The position numbers were made by a program, and so were the translations under genes. The notes beneath the pieces were generated by a model. The model did no database searches and was not told the origin of the DNA. It was given only the letters and a program-made list of their open reading frames with translations. From Candidatus Peregrinibacteria bacterium (GTDB taxonomy: Bacteria; Patescibacteriota; Gracilibacteria; UBA1369; JABINC01), in assembly GCA_030700255.1 (NCBI GenBank), contig JAUYJN010000008.1:1-38950 (forward strand): a DNA stretch of 38,950 nt. The letters are read 5' to 3'. Shown piece by piece: positions 1-7,764 of the stretch. How positions within the stretch are numbered: the first letter of the stretch is position 1; every line of letters starts with the position of its first letter.

Positions 1-6
1 GACTAT

Positions 7-146
7 TTTATGAGAGAAATGTGTCTGGGAGTGTTTTTTTTAGCAAGGCATAAAAACCAAATTGTACGGATTATTGTACAATCCCTCCTTCCGGGAAGAG
101 TTTTTGTACAAGATAACGTACAAAATCTGTGCACGTGCACAGATTT
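7..146. repeat. Left arm of a ~140-bp dispersed inverted repeat
   Basis: The reverse complement of this stretch matches 27024-27164 almost base for base, differing only by a one-base insertion, one base in an A-run and a few substitutions near the outer end. It contains two hairpins with 8-nt loops built on GTAC pairs exactly 12 bp apart (61-82 and 102-125). It ends in a 24-bp perfect palindrome at 123-146 with core TGTGCACGTGCACA. No coding function is apparent. It may be a BIME- or MITE-like intergenic element. Confidence 0.85.
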
Positions 147-207
147 AGGGTCGTTTAAGGGCGCGAATAAGCCATTTTCGATTCTTATCCCTGGTTTCTT
201 TTCGTAA

Positions 208-315
208 AAATCATTTATTGTATCACCTATTCCCAATATCAAAATTTTCTCGGTGGAAAAATCTGTTGATCCAACTGTAGAGGAAATTGCAAATCTACTT
301 GAATTAGAACTTTAG
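208..315 (+). other. Possible 3' remnant of a gene
   Basis: An open frame of 35 codons without a convincing start ends in an acidic, helix-like tail (KSVDPTVEEIANLLELEL, then TAG). The composition looks protein-like, and the frame abuts the repeat arm at 7-146, so it could be the tail of a gene whose upstream part lies elsewhere. No family is recognised and chance is possible. The rest of 1-366 holds only the repeat and a short AT-rich leader to purH. Confidence 0.2.
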
Positions 316-366
316 TTCCCTTAAACTCCTCTCTGGTCTAAATCCCTCTAATATACGACCAAAAAC

Positions 367-1929
367 ATGATCAAAAGAGCTCTCATCAGTGTCTCAGACA
401 AAGAAGGAATAGTTGAATTCACAACTAGGCTGCAAAGTAAAAACATAGAAATTTTATCTACAGGAGGTACGGCCAAGGCTTTGAAAGAAGCCGGTATTGA
501 TGTTACAGATGTTAGTGATTATACAGGATTTCCTGAGATGATGGACGGACGTGTAAAGACCCTTCATCCAAAAGTTCACGGAGGCTTGCTTGCTGTGCGT
601 GACAATGAGGGGCACATGGCCGAAGCTCAAAAGAATGACATAGGTATGATAGACTTAGTGGTTGTAAATCTTTATCCGTTCAAAGCGACGGCACAAACCA
701 AAGGTAAGACAGAGGAGGAAGTTATAGAGCAAATTGATATTGGAGGGCCGAGTATGCTCAGGTCCGCTGCAAAGAATTTTAAATCAGTTACAGTCGTAAT
801 GGATACGGCGGATTATGCAAAAGTTATTGAACAAATAGAAGAGGCCGGAGACACAACGCCGGAATTTAGAAAAGAACTGGCGGAGAAAGTTTTTGCAAAG
901 ACATGTGAATACGACATGGATATTACGTATTATTTTAATCGTGCGATGAAAGGAAATGGGGACTCACCGGAGATGCTTGATCTTCATTATGAAAAAGTTA
1001 TGAGTTTGCGATATGGAGAAAATCCACACCAAAATGCTGCGTTTTTCCGCAATCCAAATAACAAAGATGCGAATATTACAAATGCAAAAATTTTAAGTGG
1101 AAAAGAGCTTTCATACAACAATATAGTTGATGCGGATTTTGCAATTGAGATGGTAAAAGAGTTTGAGAACCCGGCCGCAATATTTGTGAAACATAATAAC
1201 CCATGCGGATCGGCCACTGCTGATACGTTAATTGAGGCATTTGAAAAAGGGCATCAAGTTGATCCAATGTCAGCATTCGGATGCGTGATTGCAATCAACA
1301 GAGAATGTACAAAAGAGATAGTTGAATACACGCAGAGAGAAAAAATGTTTATAGAAATTATAGCTGCTCCGAGCTTTACGTCGGAAGCGCTAGAGATGCT
1401 AAAAGAAAAGAAAAATCTAAGAGTGTTAGAACTTTCAGGGAAGTTTGGAATTGATTACAAGAGGCGTGATATCAAAAAAGTTGCCGGAGGAATACTTGTG
1501 CAGAATGCCGACACTAAGCCGGTTCTAAAAGAAGAATTAAAAGTGGTTACCAAAAAAGCTCCAACAGATGAAGAGTTGGAAACTCTTCTTTTTGCTCGCA
1601 TACTCGCAAAACACGCAAAATCAAACGCAGTTGTCTACGCCAAAAAAGAAGGCTCATGTTACGTCGCAACCGGTATGGGAGTTGGCCAGATGTCTAGAGT
1701 TGATTCAGCAATTATTGCCGGCCGCAAAGGTGGTGATAGGGTGAAGGGATCAGTTATGGCATCAGATGCCTTCTTCCCTTTTTCAGATGCTGTTGAAGCG
1801 GCGGCCGAGGCCGGAGTGACAGCGATCATTCAGCCAGGAGGCTCTATCCGCGATGACGAAGTTATAGCTCGTTGTGATGAGCTCGGCCTTTCTATGGTCT
1901 TTTCAGGAGTACGAAATTTTAGGCATTAA
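367..1929 (+). CDS. purH: Bifunctional AICAR formyltransferase / IMP cyclohydrolase
   Basis: PurH performs the last two steps of purine synthesis, formylating AICAR with 10-formyl-THF and closing the ring to IMP. The 520-aa length is typical. The N-terminal MGS-like cyclohydrolase domain (about residues 1-200) shows ISVSDKEGI, STGGTAKAL, DGRVKTLHPKVHGG and DIGGPSMLRSAAKN. The transformylase domain shows LRYGENPHQ, the Lys-His of KHNNPCG, and the terminal GGSIRDDEVI and FSGVRNFRH. No Shine-Dalgarno precedes the ATG. Two PurP-like genes lie 2.5 and 4.5 kb downstream, so AICAR formylation may be doubly encoded. uppP follows after 11 nt, suggesting co-transcription. Confidence 0.97.
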   Translation: MIKRALISVSDKEGIVEFTTRLQSKNIEILSTGGTAKALKEAGIDVTDVSDYTGFPEMMDGRVKTLHPKVHGGLLAVRDNEGHMAEAQKNDIGMIDLVVVNLYPFKATAQTKGKTEEEVIEQIDIGGPSMLRSAAKNFKSVTVVMDTADYAKVIEQIEEAGDTTPEFRKELAEKVFAKTCEYDMDITYYFNRAMKGNGDSPEMLDLHYEKVMSLRYGENPHQNAAFFRNPNNKDANITNAKILSGKELSYNNIVDADFAIEMVKEFENPAAIFVKHNNPCGSATADTLIEAFEKGHQVDPMSAFGCVIAINRECTKEIVEYTQREKMFIEIIAAPSFTSEALEMLKEKKNLRVLELSGKFGIDYKRRDIKKVAGGILVQNADTKPVLKEELKVVTKKAPTDEELETLLFARILAKHAKSNAVVYAKKEGSCYVATGMGVGQMSRVDSAIIAGRKGGDRVKGSVMASDAFFPFSDAVEAAAEAGVTAIIQPGGSIRDDEVIARCDELGLSMVFSGVRNFRH

Positions 1930-1940
1930 TAAAATTTAAT

Positions 1941-2753
1941 ATGACGATTCTTCAATCCTTTATACTCGGAATTATCCAAGGAATCACAGAATTTCTGCCG
2001 ATTTCATCGTCAGGACATTTGGTGATTTTTGAGTCTTGGTTTGGGCTGCAAGTGACAGAACTTAGATCATTTGATGTGGTTGTTCATATTGGGACGCTGC
2101 TTGCGATTTTGATTTATTTTAGGAAGGATATCCTGGATATTTTTAAACAAATTTTCAGAGGAGATTTTCGTATGACAGGATTTCTTATACTCGCAACGAT
2201 TCCAGCAGTGATTGCTGGATTTACTATGCAAGATGTACTCGATGGTTATTTTAGATCTTCAGAAAAAGTAGCATTTGCGATGATCGGTTGTGCGGTTTTA
2301 TTTGTAATCGCGGAATACTTTGGAAAAAGAAATGGCTTAAATAAGCCTCAAAATGTAGCCGAAAGTGTGCCCGGGCACACTTTAAAACTTACTTGGCCAA
2401 AGATTATTTTCATTGGACTACTTCAATCAGTCGCTTTGATACCTGGAGTTTCTAGATCTGGTTCAACTATTTCTGCAGGACTTATGGTCGGGCTTAGTCG
2501 CACAGAGGCGGCTCGATTCTCATTTTTACTTGGATCGATTGCGATTTTTGGAGCAGGACTACTAACGGCAAAAGATGTAATCTCAGATGGACTTTATTTT
2601 CCTGAAATTTCAGTAGCGATCACCGGCTTCGTCGCCTCGCTCCTCGCCGGCTACTTTTCAGTCACATTCCTAATGAAATTCCTCAAAAACCACTCACTGC
2701 ATGTGTTTGCGCTCTATCTTGTTATTCTTGCAGGCTCAGTATTTTTATTTTAA
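1941..2753 (+). CDS. uppP: Undecaprenyl-diphosphatase (BacA/UppP)
   Basis: This integral membrane enzyme dephosphorylates undecaprenyl diphosphate to recycle the lipid carrier for peptidoglycan and other envelope glycans. The 270-aa protein carries both family signatures: EFLPISSSGHL at about residues 17-27, with the catalytic Glu, and PGVSRSGST near residue 173. About seven to eight hydrophobic segments are visible. The middle loop (residues about 141-148, ESVPGHTL) is encoded by a 22-bp perfect palindrome at 2362-2383 related to the intergenic palindromes elsewhere in the window. It follows purH by 11 nt. Confidence 0.96.
   Translation: MTILQSFILGIIQGITEFLPISSSGHLVIFESWFGLQVTELRSFDVVVHIGTLLAILIYFRKDILDIFKQIFRGDFRMTGFLILATIPAVIAGFTMQDVLDGYFRSSEKVAFAMIGCAVLFVIAEYFGKRNGLNKPQNVAESVPGHTLKLTWPKIIFIGLLQSVALIPGVSRSGSTISAGLMVGLSRTEAARFSFLLGSIAIFGAGLLTAKDVISDGLYFPEISVAITGFVASLLAGYFSVTFLMKFLKNHSLHVFALYLVILAGSVFLF
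2362..2383. repeat. 22-bp perfect palindrome inside uppP
   Basis: Two 11-bp arms (AAAGTGTGCCC and its complement) meet exactly. The core TGTGC-CCGG-GCACA has the form TGTGC-N4-GCACA shared with intergenic palindromes at 128, 7654, 27024 and 27230. It is read in frame as part of a cytoplasmic or periplasmic loop of UppP. Confidence 0.85.
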
Positions 2754-2852
2754 AGCCTTACTTTATAATTTTACTTAGCGACAATTTTCTGAGATAATCA
2801 CTAGGCATTTTAGGTAAAAAAATATTTAAAATTAATTTCTAATCAAAACAAT

Positions 2853-3404
2853 ATGACCCCATTAATAATACTTTTAGTGATCGTTGGTCTGTTAATACTT
2901 TTTATTATCGGATCATACAACGGATTGGTGCGTGCACGTTTGCATACAGAGGAGGCTTATTCCGGTATGGATGTTCAGCTCAAAAGACGTTATGACATGA
3001 TTCCAAATTTGGTTGAGATTGTGAAGGGCTATGCGGCGCATGAAAAAGAAATTCTTATAAAGGTAACTGAGGCGAGGAGTAACGCTATGAATGCGCAAGG
3101 GGTTGCGAATAAAGCTGGGGCGGAAAATGCTCTTTCAGGTGCACTTAAATCACTTTTTGCAGTTGCAGAGAACTACCCGGATTTGAAGGCAAATACAAAT
3201 TTCTTAAAACTTCAAGAAGAATATGCGATCGTAGAAGATGCGATTCAAGGTTCCAGAAGAATGTTCAATTCAGCTGTTAAGAGTCTTAATATCAAAGTTG
3301 AAACTTTCCCAAGCAATATGATTGCAGGAATGTTTGGATTTAAGAAAAAAGAGTTTTTTGAAGCGGATGAGTCTGCTCGTGAAAATATTAAAATTGAAAT
3401 GTAA
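2853..3404 (+). CDS. lemA: LemA family protein
   Basis: LemA proteins are anchored by one N-terminal helix and have a long helical-bundle domain; their biochemical role is unsettled. This 183-aa protein has the N-terminal membrane segment (residues 2-22) and family signatures YNGLV near residue 23 and RRYDMIPNLVEIVKGYA near residues 45-61, with the C-terminal N-x3-FPSN-x-IAG-x-FGF region. htpX starts 2 nt after its stop. This lemA-htpX order is common in bacteria and suggests a shared envelope-stress role. Confidence 0.93.
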   Translation: MTPLIILLVIVGLLILFIIGSYNGLVRARLHTEEAYSGMDVQLKRRYDMIPNLVEIVKGYAAHEKEILIKVTEARSNAMNAQGVANKAGAENALSGALKSLFAVAENYPDLKANTNFLKLQEEYAIVEDAIQGSRRMFNSAVKSLNIKVETFPSNMIAGMFGFKKKEFFEADESARENIKIEM

Positions 3405-3406
3405 TT

Positions 3407-4309
3407 ATGGCAAAGTACAAAAGTCTATATGAACATGTAGCGGCAAATAAATTCAAATCAAGTTTATTGCTTGGCGTGTTTGCTGCCATTGTGATGGGGG
3501 CCGGTTTTGCATGGGGTGAGTATTATGGGGATGGAATGACCGGACTTATGGCGGCGGGGATTTTTACAGTAATTTATGGATTGATAGCTTATTTCAAGGG
3601 GAGCAGTATCGCCCTCGCGGTTAGCGGTGCCAAAAAGGCGGATAAGCGAAATTACAATGAACTTTATTCTGCAGTTGATAATCTTGCAATCACCGCGGGC
3701 CTTATGACTCCGGAAGTTTATGTCATGGAGTCAGAAGCTCTAAATGCATTTGCAACAGGGCGTGACCCAAAGCATTCAGCGATAGCAGTTACAACCGGAC
3801 TACTTGCAACTCTCACAAAACGTGAACTCAGGGGAGTACTTGCGCATGAAATGTCACACATTGGAAATTACGATATTCGTATGCAAACTCTCGTGATAAT
3901 TTTGGCGGGTGCGCTTACTATGATGGCAGATCTTTTTATGAGGGCAACTTTTTATGGGAATCGCGGCGGAAGCCGCGGCAAAAGTGGTGGTAAGGCAGGC
4001 GGAATAATTATAATTATCGCTATAGGTTTCGCAATTTTATCTCCACTTATCGCAATGCTTATCCAGATGACTATCTCACGCAAGCGTGAATTTCTCGCTG
4101 ACCACACGGGTGCGATTATGATTCAAGATGCCGAAGCTCTCGCAAGTGCACTCGAAAAAATCGGCGGAGACACTCACCAGCTCAAAACTGCCAACAAGGC
4201 AACGGCTCACTTATTTATCTCAAACCCTCTCAAAAAAGGGGTAATTGCAAACATGTTTTCAACGCACCCACCGATAGAAGAAAGGATTAAGATTCTAAGA
4301 GCACTTTAA
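3407..4309 (+). CDS. htpX: HtpX-like membrane zinc metalloprotease
   Basis: HtpX (M48 family) degrades misfolded membrane proteins at the cytoplasmic membrane. The 300-aa sequence has two N-terminal membrane segments (about 18-35 and 44-62), the zinc motif HEMSH at residues 147-151, a further membrane region around 195-220, and the downstream REFLADHTGA containing the third zinc ligand Glu. It ends with the usual STHPPIEERI motif. It is cotranscribed with lemA (2-nt gap). No regulator is visible. Confidence 0.95.
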   Translation: MAKYKSLYEHVAANKFKSSLLLGVFAAIVMGAGFAWGEYYGDGMTGLMAAGIFTVIYGLIAYFKGSSIALAVSGAKKADKRNYNELYSAVDNLAITAGLMTPEVYVMESEALNAFATGRDPKHSAIAVTTGLLATLTKRELRGVLAHEMSHIGNYDIRMQTLVIILAGALTMMADLFMRATFYGNRGGSRGKSGGKAGGIIIIIAIGFAILSPLIAMLIQMTISRKREFLADHTGAIMIQDAEALASALEKIGGDTHQLKTANKATAHLFISNPLKKGVIANMFSTHPPIEERIKILRAL

Positions 4310-4362
4310 CAAAAACACATGTCTGATTTTAGTGCAAATATATTTCAGATGGCCAATTAGCC

Positions 4363-4391
4363 TTGAGTTATTTCGTTGAATGACTTACAAT
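4363..4391 (+). promoter_or_regulatory. Sigma70-like promoter for the first purP-like gene
   Basis: TTGAGT at 4363-4368 and TACAAT at 4386-4391 are separated by 17 bp. The predicted start of transcription leaves a short leader of roughly 16 nt before ATG 4414, with no Shine-Dalgarno. Confidence 0.6.
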
Positions 4392-4413
4392 AGCCAAAAT
4401 TTACAATTTATTT

Positions 4414-5442
4414 ATGGCATCCTCACAAGACATCAAAGACTACAAGATCGTAACTCTGGCTTCGCATACTGCACTGCAGATTCTCAAAGGTGCAAAAGAT
4501 GAGGGGTTTCATACTGTGGCAATTTGTCCAAAAGGACGAAGTCGTCCATATGAAAGTTATGGTGTTGCAGATGAAATTATCGAAATTGAAAGTTATGAGG
4601 AATTTTTCAAAGTAGATAAAAGGTTTAGTGAGGAAAATGGAATCTTGATTCCGCATGGTTCTTTTATTGCATATTTGGGGCATGACCGCGTCAAAGAAGT
4701 AAAGATGAATTATTATGGAACTAAAGAAATTCTTGAATGGGAATCAGACAGAGAAATGGAGAGGAAATGGTTGCTCAACGCAAAACTCAATTTGCCAAAA
4801 ATTTACAAAAATCCGGAAGATATAGATGGTCCTGTGATCATCAAATTTCATGGTGCCGGTGGTGGGCACGGATATTTTCTTGCGAACACACCTGAAGAAT
4901 TTTACAGACGTATAAAAGATCATCCGGATGTTGCGAGGGGATATGTTATTCAGCAGTACATAGTTGGAGTTCCGATCTATGCACATTTCTTTTATTCTCG
5001 TTTAACGGGTGAGCTCGAAGTTATGGGTTTTGATAAAAGATACGAATCAAATGCCGATTCTATTGGTAGGATTTCCGCAAAAGATCAGCTTGAAGTAGGG
5101 GTCGAAACTTCATATACGATCACAGGGAATATTCCAATCGTACTTCGCGAATCATTACTTCCGGAAATTTTTGAAATGGGAGATAATGTAGTTGCAGAGT
5201 CAAAGAAAATTGCAGGAGAAGGTTTGTTTGGTCCTTTTTGCCTTGAAATGATACTTGATCCGAATTTAAAATTCTTTGTATTTGAAATCTCTGCACGTAT
5301 AGTCGCAGGAACCAATCCATACACAAACGGCTCGCCATATACATGGCTTCGCTACGACGTACCAATGTCAACCGGCCGCAGAGTTGCACTCGACATCAAA
5401 CAAGCAATCGAAGCCGGGCAGATTGATAAAGTCTTAGGATAA
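4414..5442 (+). CDS. purP: PurP-type formate-AICAR ligase (ATP-grasp)
   Basis: PurP makes FAICAR from AICAR, formate and ATP; it was characterised in archaea, where PurH transformylase is absent. The 342-aa length is close to archaeal PurP (about 360). The N-terminal pre-ATP-grasp domain begins ASSQDIKDYKIVTLASHTAL and has the KGRSRPYESYGVADE segment. The ATP-grasp core shows KFHGAGGGHGYF, QQYIVGVPIYAHFFYS, and a C-terminal EISARIVAGTNPYTNGSPYTW with metal/phosphate-binding residues. A related paralogue lies at 6409. The presence of purH in the same neighbourhood makes the true substrate worth testing. Confidence 0.9.
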   Translation: MASSQDIKDYKIVTLASHTALQILKGAKDEGFHTVAICPKGRSRPYESYGVADEIIEIESYEEFFKVDKRFSEENGILIPHGSFIAYLGHDRVKEVKMNYYGTKEILEWESDREMERKWLLNAKLNLPKIYKNPEDIDGPVIIKFHGAGGGHGYFLANTPEEFYRRIKDHPDVARGYVIQQYIVGVPIYAHFFYSRLTGELEVMGFDKRYESNADSIGRISAKDQLEVGVETSYTITGNIPIVLRESLLPEIFEMGDNVVAESKKIAGEGLFGPFCLEMILDPNLKFFVFEISARIVAGTNPYTNGSPYTWLRYDVPMSTGRRVALDIKQAIEAGQIDKVLG

Positions 5443-5448
5443 AGCAAT

Positions 5449-5655
5449 CTAATTCTTAGTACTTTCTGCCACTCCCTCTTCGAGAGTCTCCCCTTCCGGT
5501 ACAAAAATAAGTGCATCACCATTTTCCATTGGGTCGGGAATAAGGCTATTTGCAATTGGGTCATCGTGTGAGGTTGAAGTCATAATCAAAAAGATTAGGA
5601 ATATACTTATACCAATTAAAAGGAGTGCGAAAAGGATTTTTTTTGTAGATTTCAT
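5449..5655 (-). CDS. Small single-pass membrane or exported protein, unknown
   Basis: A 68-aa protein with a basic N-terminus (MKSTKK), one strong hydrophobic helix (about residues 7-26) and a short acidic, proline-containing outer tail. No family is recognised. It is divergent from msrA and its start is 54 bp from the msrA start, with a palindrome CATGTACATG at 5672-5681 between them that could be a shared operator. Signal-anchor architecture argues for a real gene, but coding evidence is limited by length. Confidence 0.55.
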   Translation of the reverse strand: MKSTKKILFALLLIGISIFLIFLIMTSTSHDDPIANSLIPDPMENGDALIFVPEGETLEEGVAESTKN

Positions 5656-5658
5656 AGC

Positions 5659-5688
5659 GTGACAATCTTACCATGTACATGCTAAAAT
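5659..5688 (+). promoter_or_regulatory. Possible promoter for msrA with internal palindrome
   Basis: GTGACA at 5659-5664 and TAAAAT at 5683-5688 lie 18 bp apart, giving a leader of about 15 nt to ATG 5710. The palindrome CATGTACATG (5672-5681) sits between the boxes. Confidence 0.4.
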
Positions 5689-5709
5689 CATCATAAATAA
5701 TATATATTT

Positions 5710-6345
5710 ATGAAAAAAGTTTTAACATTATTTCTTATCCTAATTATTATGGGTATTGGTGCATGTTCGATAAATCGTAACAAGCCGCAAGATCCGAAAG
5801 AACTAAAAGTCGATCTTGGAACTTTAGAAGAACAAGGGCTCAGAAAAGCAATATTTGCAGGGGGATGCTTCTGGTGCGTGGAGTCGGCTTTTGATGATTT
5901 GGATGGGGTGGCGCAAGCTCTGTCGGGTTATACGGGTGGAGATATGATAGATCCAACATACAAAGATCATGGAGATCATTTGGAGGCGGTAGAGGTGGTA
6001 TATGACCCAACAAAAATTACATACAATGATTTGTTAAATGTATTTTGGAGGCAAATAAATCCTACGGATGATGGTGGGCAGTTTGTAGACAGAGGGCATT
6101 CTTATACCAGTGCGATTTTTTATGGAAATGATGATGAGAAATTACTCGCCGAAAAATCAAAAGAAGAGCTCGCTGCTTCAGGTCGATACGAGGCTTCAAT
6201 AGTAACTCCAATCCTTCCAGCAAAAGAATTTTATCTTGCTGAGGAATACCACCAAGATTATCACATCAAAAATCCGGTTCGTTATAAGTACTATAGAGGG
6301 GGCTCAGGCAGGGATGCATACTTGGAGAGAATTTGGGGGGAGTAG
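5710..6345 (+). CDS. msrA: Lipoprotein peptide-methionine (S)-S-oxide reductase
   Basis: MsrA reduces methionine-S-sulfoxide in proteins. The 211-aa protein starts with a lipoprotein signal (MKKVLTLFLILIIMGIGAC, lipidated Cys19), so it probably works on the outer face of the membrane. The active-site motif GGCFWC places the catalytic cysteine at residue 53 and a second Cys at 56. The C-terminal EEYHQDYHIKNP is the family substrate-binding motif. No MsrB domain or neighbour is seen. LspA, needed for its maturation, is encoded at 28614. Confidence 0.95.
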   Translation: MKKVLTLFLILIIMGIGACSINRNKPQDPKELKVDLGTLEEQGLRKAIFAGGCFWCVESAFDDLDGVAQALSGYTGGDMIDPTYKDHGDHLEAVEVVYDPTKITYNDLLNVFWRQINPTDDGGQFVDRGHSYTSAIFYGNDDEKLLAEKSKEELAASGRYEASIVTPILPAKEFYLAEEYHQDYHIKNPVRYKYYRGGSGRDAYLERIWGE

Positions 6346-6408
6346 ATTTAAACTTGTACTTTTTTGGCTTTTACGGTTCAATACAAACACATTTTTCAAT
6401 AATTTCAG

Positions 6409-7614
6409 ATGTCAGAGATATTACAAAAAATCCAAAAAGTACTCGAAGGTTATGATTTATCACAAATTACAATTGCGGTACTCGGTGGCCATAGTGCTCT
6501 TGACGTTTGTCGTGGAGCTAAGAAATACGGATTTAGGACGGTTGCAGTCTGTCAAAAAGGACGTGAAAAAACTTATAGCAAATTTTACAAATATCGTCAG
6601 GGGCTTTTTAATCAGCCGATTGGGTGCGTTGACGAAGTTATAGAAGTGGATAGTTTTGCAGATGTGGTGAAGCCCGAAGTACAAGAAAAACTCCGTGCTA
6701 TGAATGCCATATTTGTGCACAATAGATATTTCTGGGTTTATTGTGATTTCAAAGAAGTTGAAAAAAACTTCATAGTGCCTATCTTTGGAAATAGAGAATA
6801 TGTAAGACTTGAAGAGCGTGACGTGCCGAATAATCAGTACGAACTTTTGCAAAAAGCAGGGATTAGAATCCCTATGTTGCTTCGCAAGGGTGGTGATATA
6901 CATGGAAGGAGATTGCTTGAAGAGAAGCTCGATAAGCACTTCGTAGCTGATAAGGGAGGGCCGCTTATTGTGAAGGTAAACGAGGCGATTCGTGGATATG
7001 AGAGAGCGTTTTTTGTAGTAACTACAACTGAAGAATATTTTGATGTTAGTGAAAAAATGATCGCGCGAGGAATAATCACACAGGAAGATTTGGATAAATC
7101 AGTAATTGAAGAATTTATTATTGGGGCTCAGGTGAATTTTAATTATTTTTATTGTCCATTTATGCGACAGGTTGAATTGATGGGTACAGACATGAGGAGG
7201 CAGACCAGTCTTGATGGATTTCTCCGACTTAACGCAGTGGTTCAGACCAATTTGATAAAATCAGGATACAAACCAACTATGATTGAGACTGGACACGTCG
7301 CTTGCACTATCAAAGAATCGCTCGTACAGAAGGCATGTGAGCTTGGGGAACAGTTCGTTGTAACTACTGCAAAAGAACTTGGTCGACCGATCACGGGGCC
7401 GTTTGCATTGCAGGGTGCTGTTTCGAGCTCAGACGGAAAAGAAGAGTTAGTGATATTTGATGTTTCTATGCGAATTCCGGGATCTCCGGGTACCGCAGTT
7501 ACACCATATTCAGGATATCTATATGGCGAATCAATGAGCTTCGGCGAACGCATCGCAATGTCACTCAAAGCCGCTGAAGGTAATGTTGAGGCAATCATGC
7601 AACTTGTGAGCTGA
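6409..7614 (+). CDS. Second PurP-like ATP-grasp protein
   Basis: A 401-aa paralogue of the 4414 gene. It has the same pre-ATP-grasp start (IAVLGGHSALDVCRGAKKYG, then VCQKGREKTY), an ATP-grasp body with IVKVNEAIRGYERAFF, EFIIGAQVNFNYFY and DMRRQTSLDGFLR, and the C-terminal FDVSMRIPGSPGTAVTPYSG that aligns with EISARIVAGTNPYTNG of the first copy. Archaea also often carry two PurP paralogues of differing sequence. Whether this copy is a formate-AICAR ligase or uses another substrate cannot be told. It ends in TGA. Confidence 0.82.
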   Translation: MSEILQKIQKVLEGYDLSQITIAVLGGHSALDVCRGAKKYGFRTVAVCQKGREKTYSKFYKYRQGLFNQPIGCVDEVIEVDSFADVVKPEVQEKLRAMNAIFVHNRYFWVYCDFKEVEKNFIVPIFGNREYVRLEERDVPNNQYELLQKAGIRIPMLLRKGGDIHGRRLLEEKLDKHFVADKGGPLIVKVNEAIRGYERAFFVVTTTEEYFDVSEKMIARGIITQEDLDKSVIEEFIIGAQVNFNYFYCPFMRQVELMGTDMRRQTSLDGFLRLNAVVQTNLIKSGYKPTMIETGHVACTIKESLVQKACELGEQFVVTTAKELGRPITGPFALQGAVSSSDGKEELVIFDVSMRIPGSPGTAVTPYSGYLYGESMSFGERIAMSLKAAEGNVEAIMQLVS

Positions 7615-7650
7615 TTATCTTGCAAAATTTTTCAAAATCACTAACCTTCA

Positions 7651-7740
7651 GTGTGTGCGTACGCACAGATTTTGTACAATATTTCGTACGTAATACCTCT
7701 CCGTGCACACTTTTCGTACGCAATATCGTACCAACTTCAT
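7651..7740. repeat. Intergenic palindrome and GTAC-hairpin repeats
   Basis: A 14-bp palindrome TGTGCGTACGCACA (7654-7667) is followed by two degenerate units of the form GCACA-x-TTTT-(c)GTAC-N8-GTAC (7661-7689 and 7704-7731). They align with the inner end of the inverted repeat at 7-146 and 27024-27164. The array fills the spacer between the second purP-like gene and hisC. No protein is encoded. Confidence 0.75.
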
Positions 7741-7764
7741 ACGGATGAGATTCTTATTTAAGAA

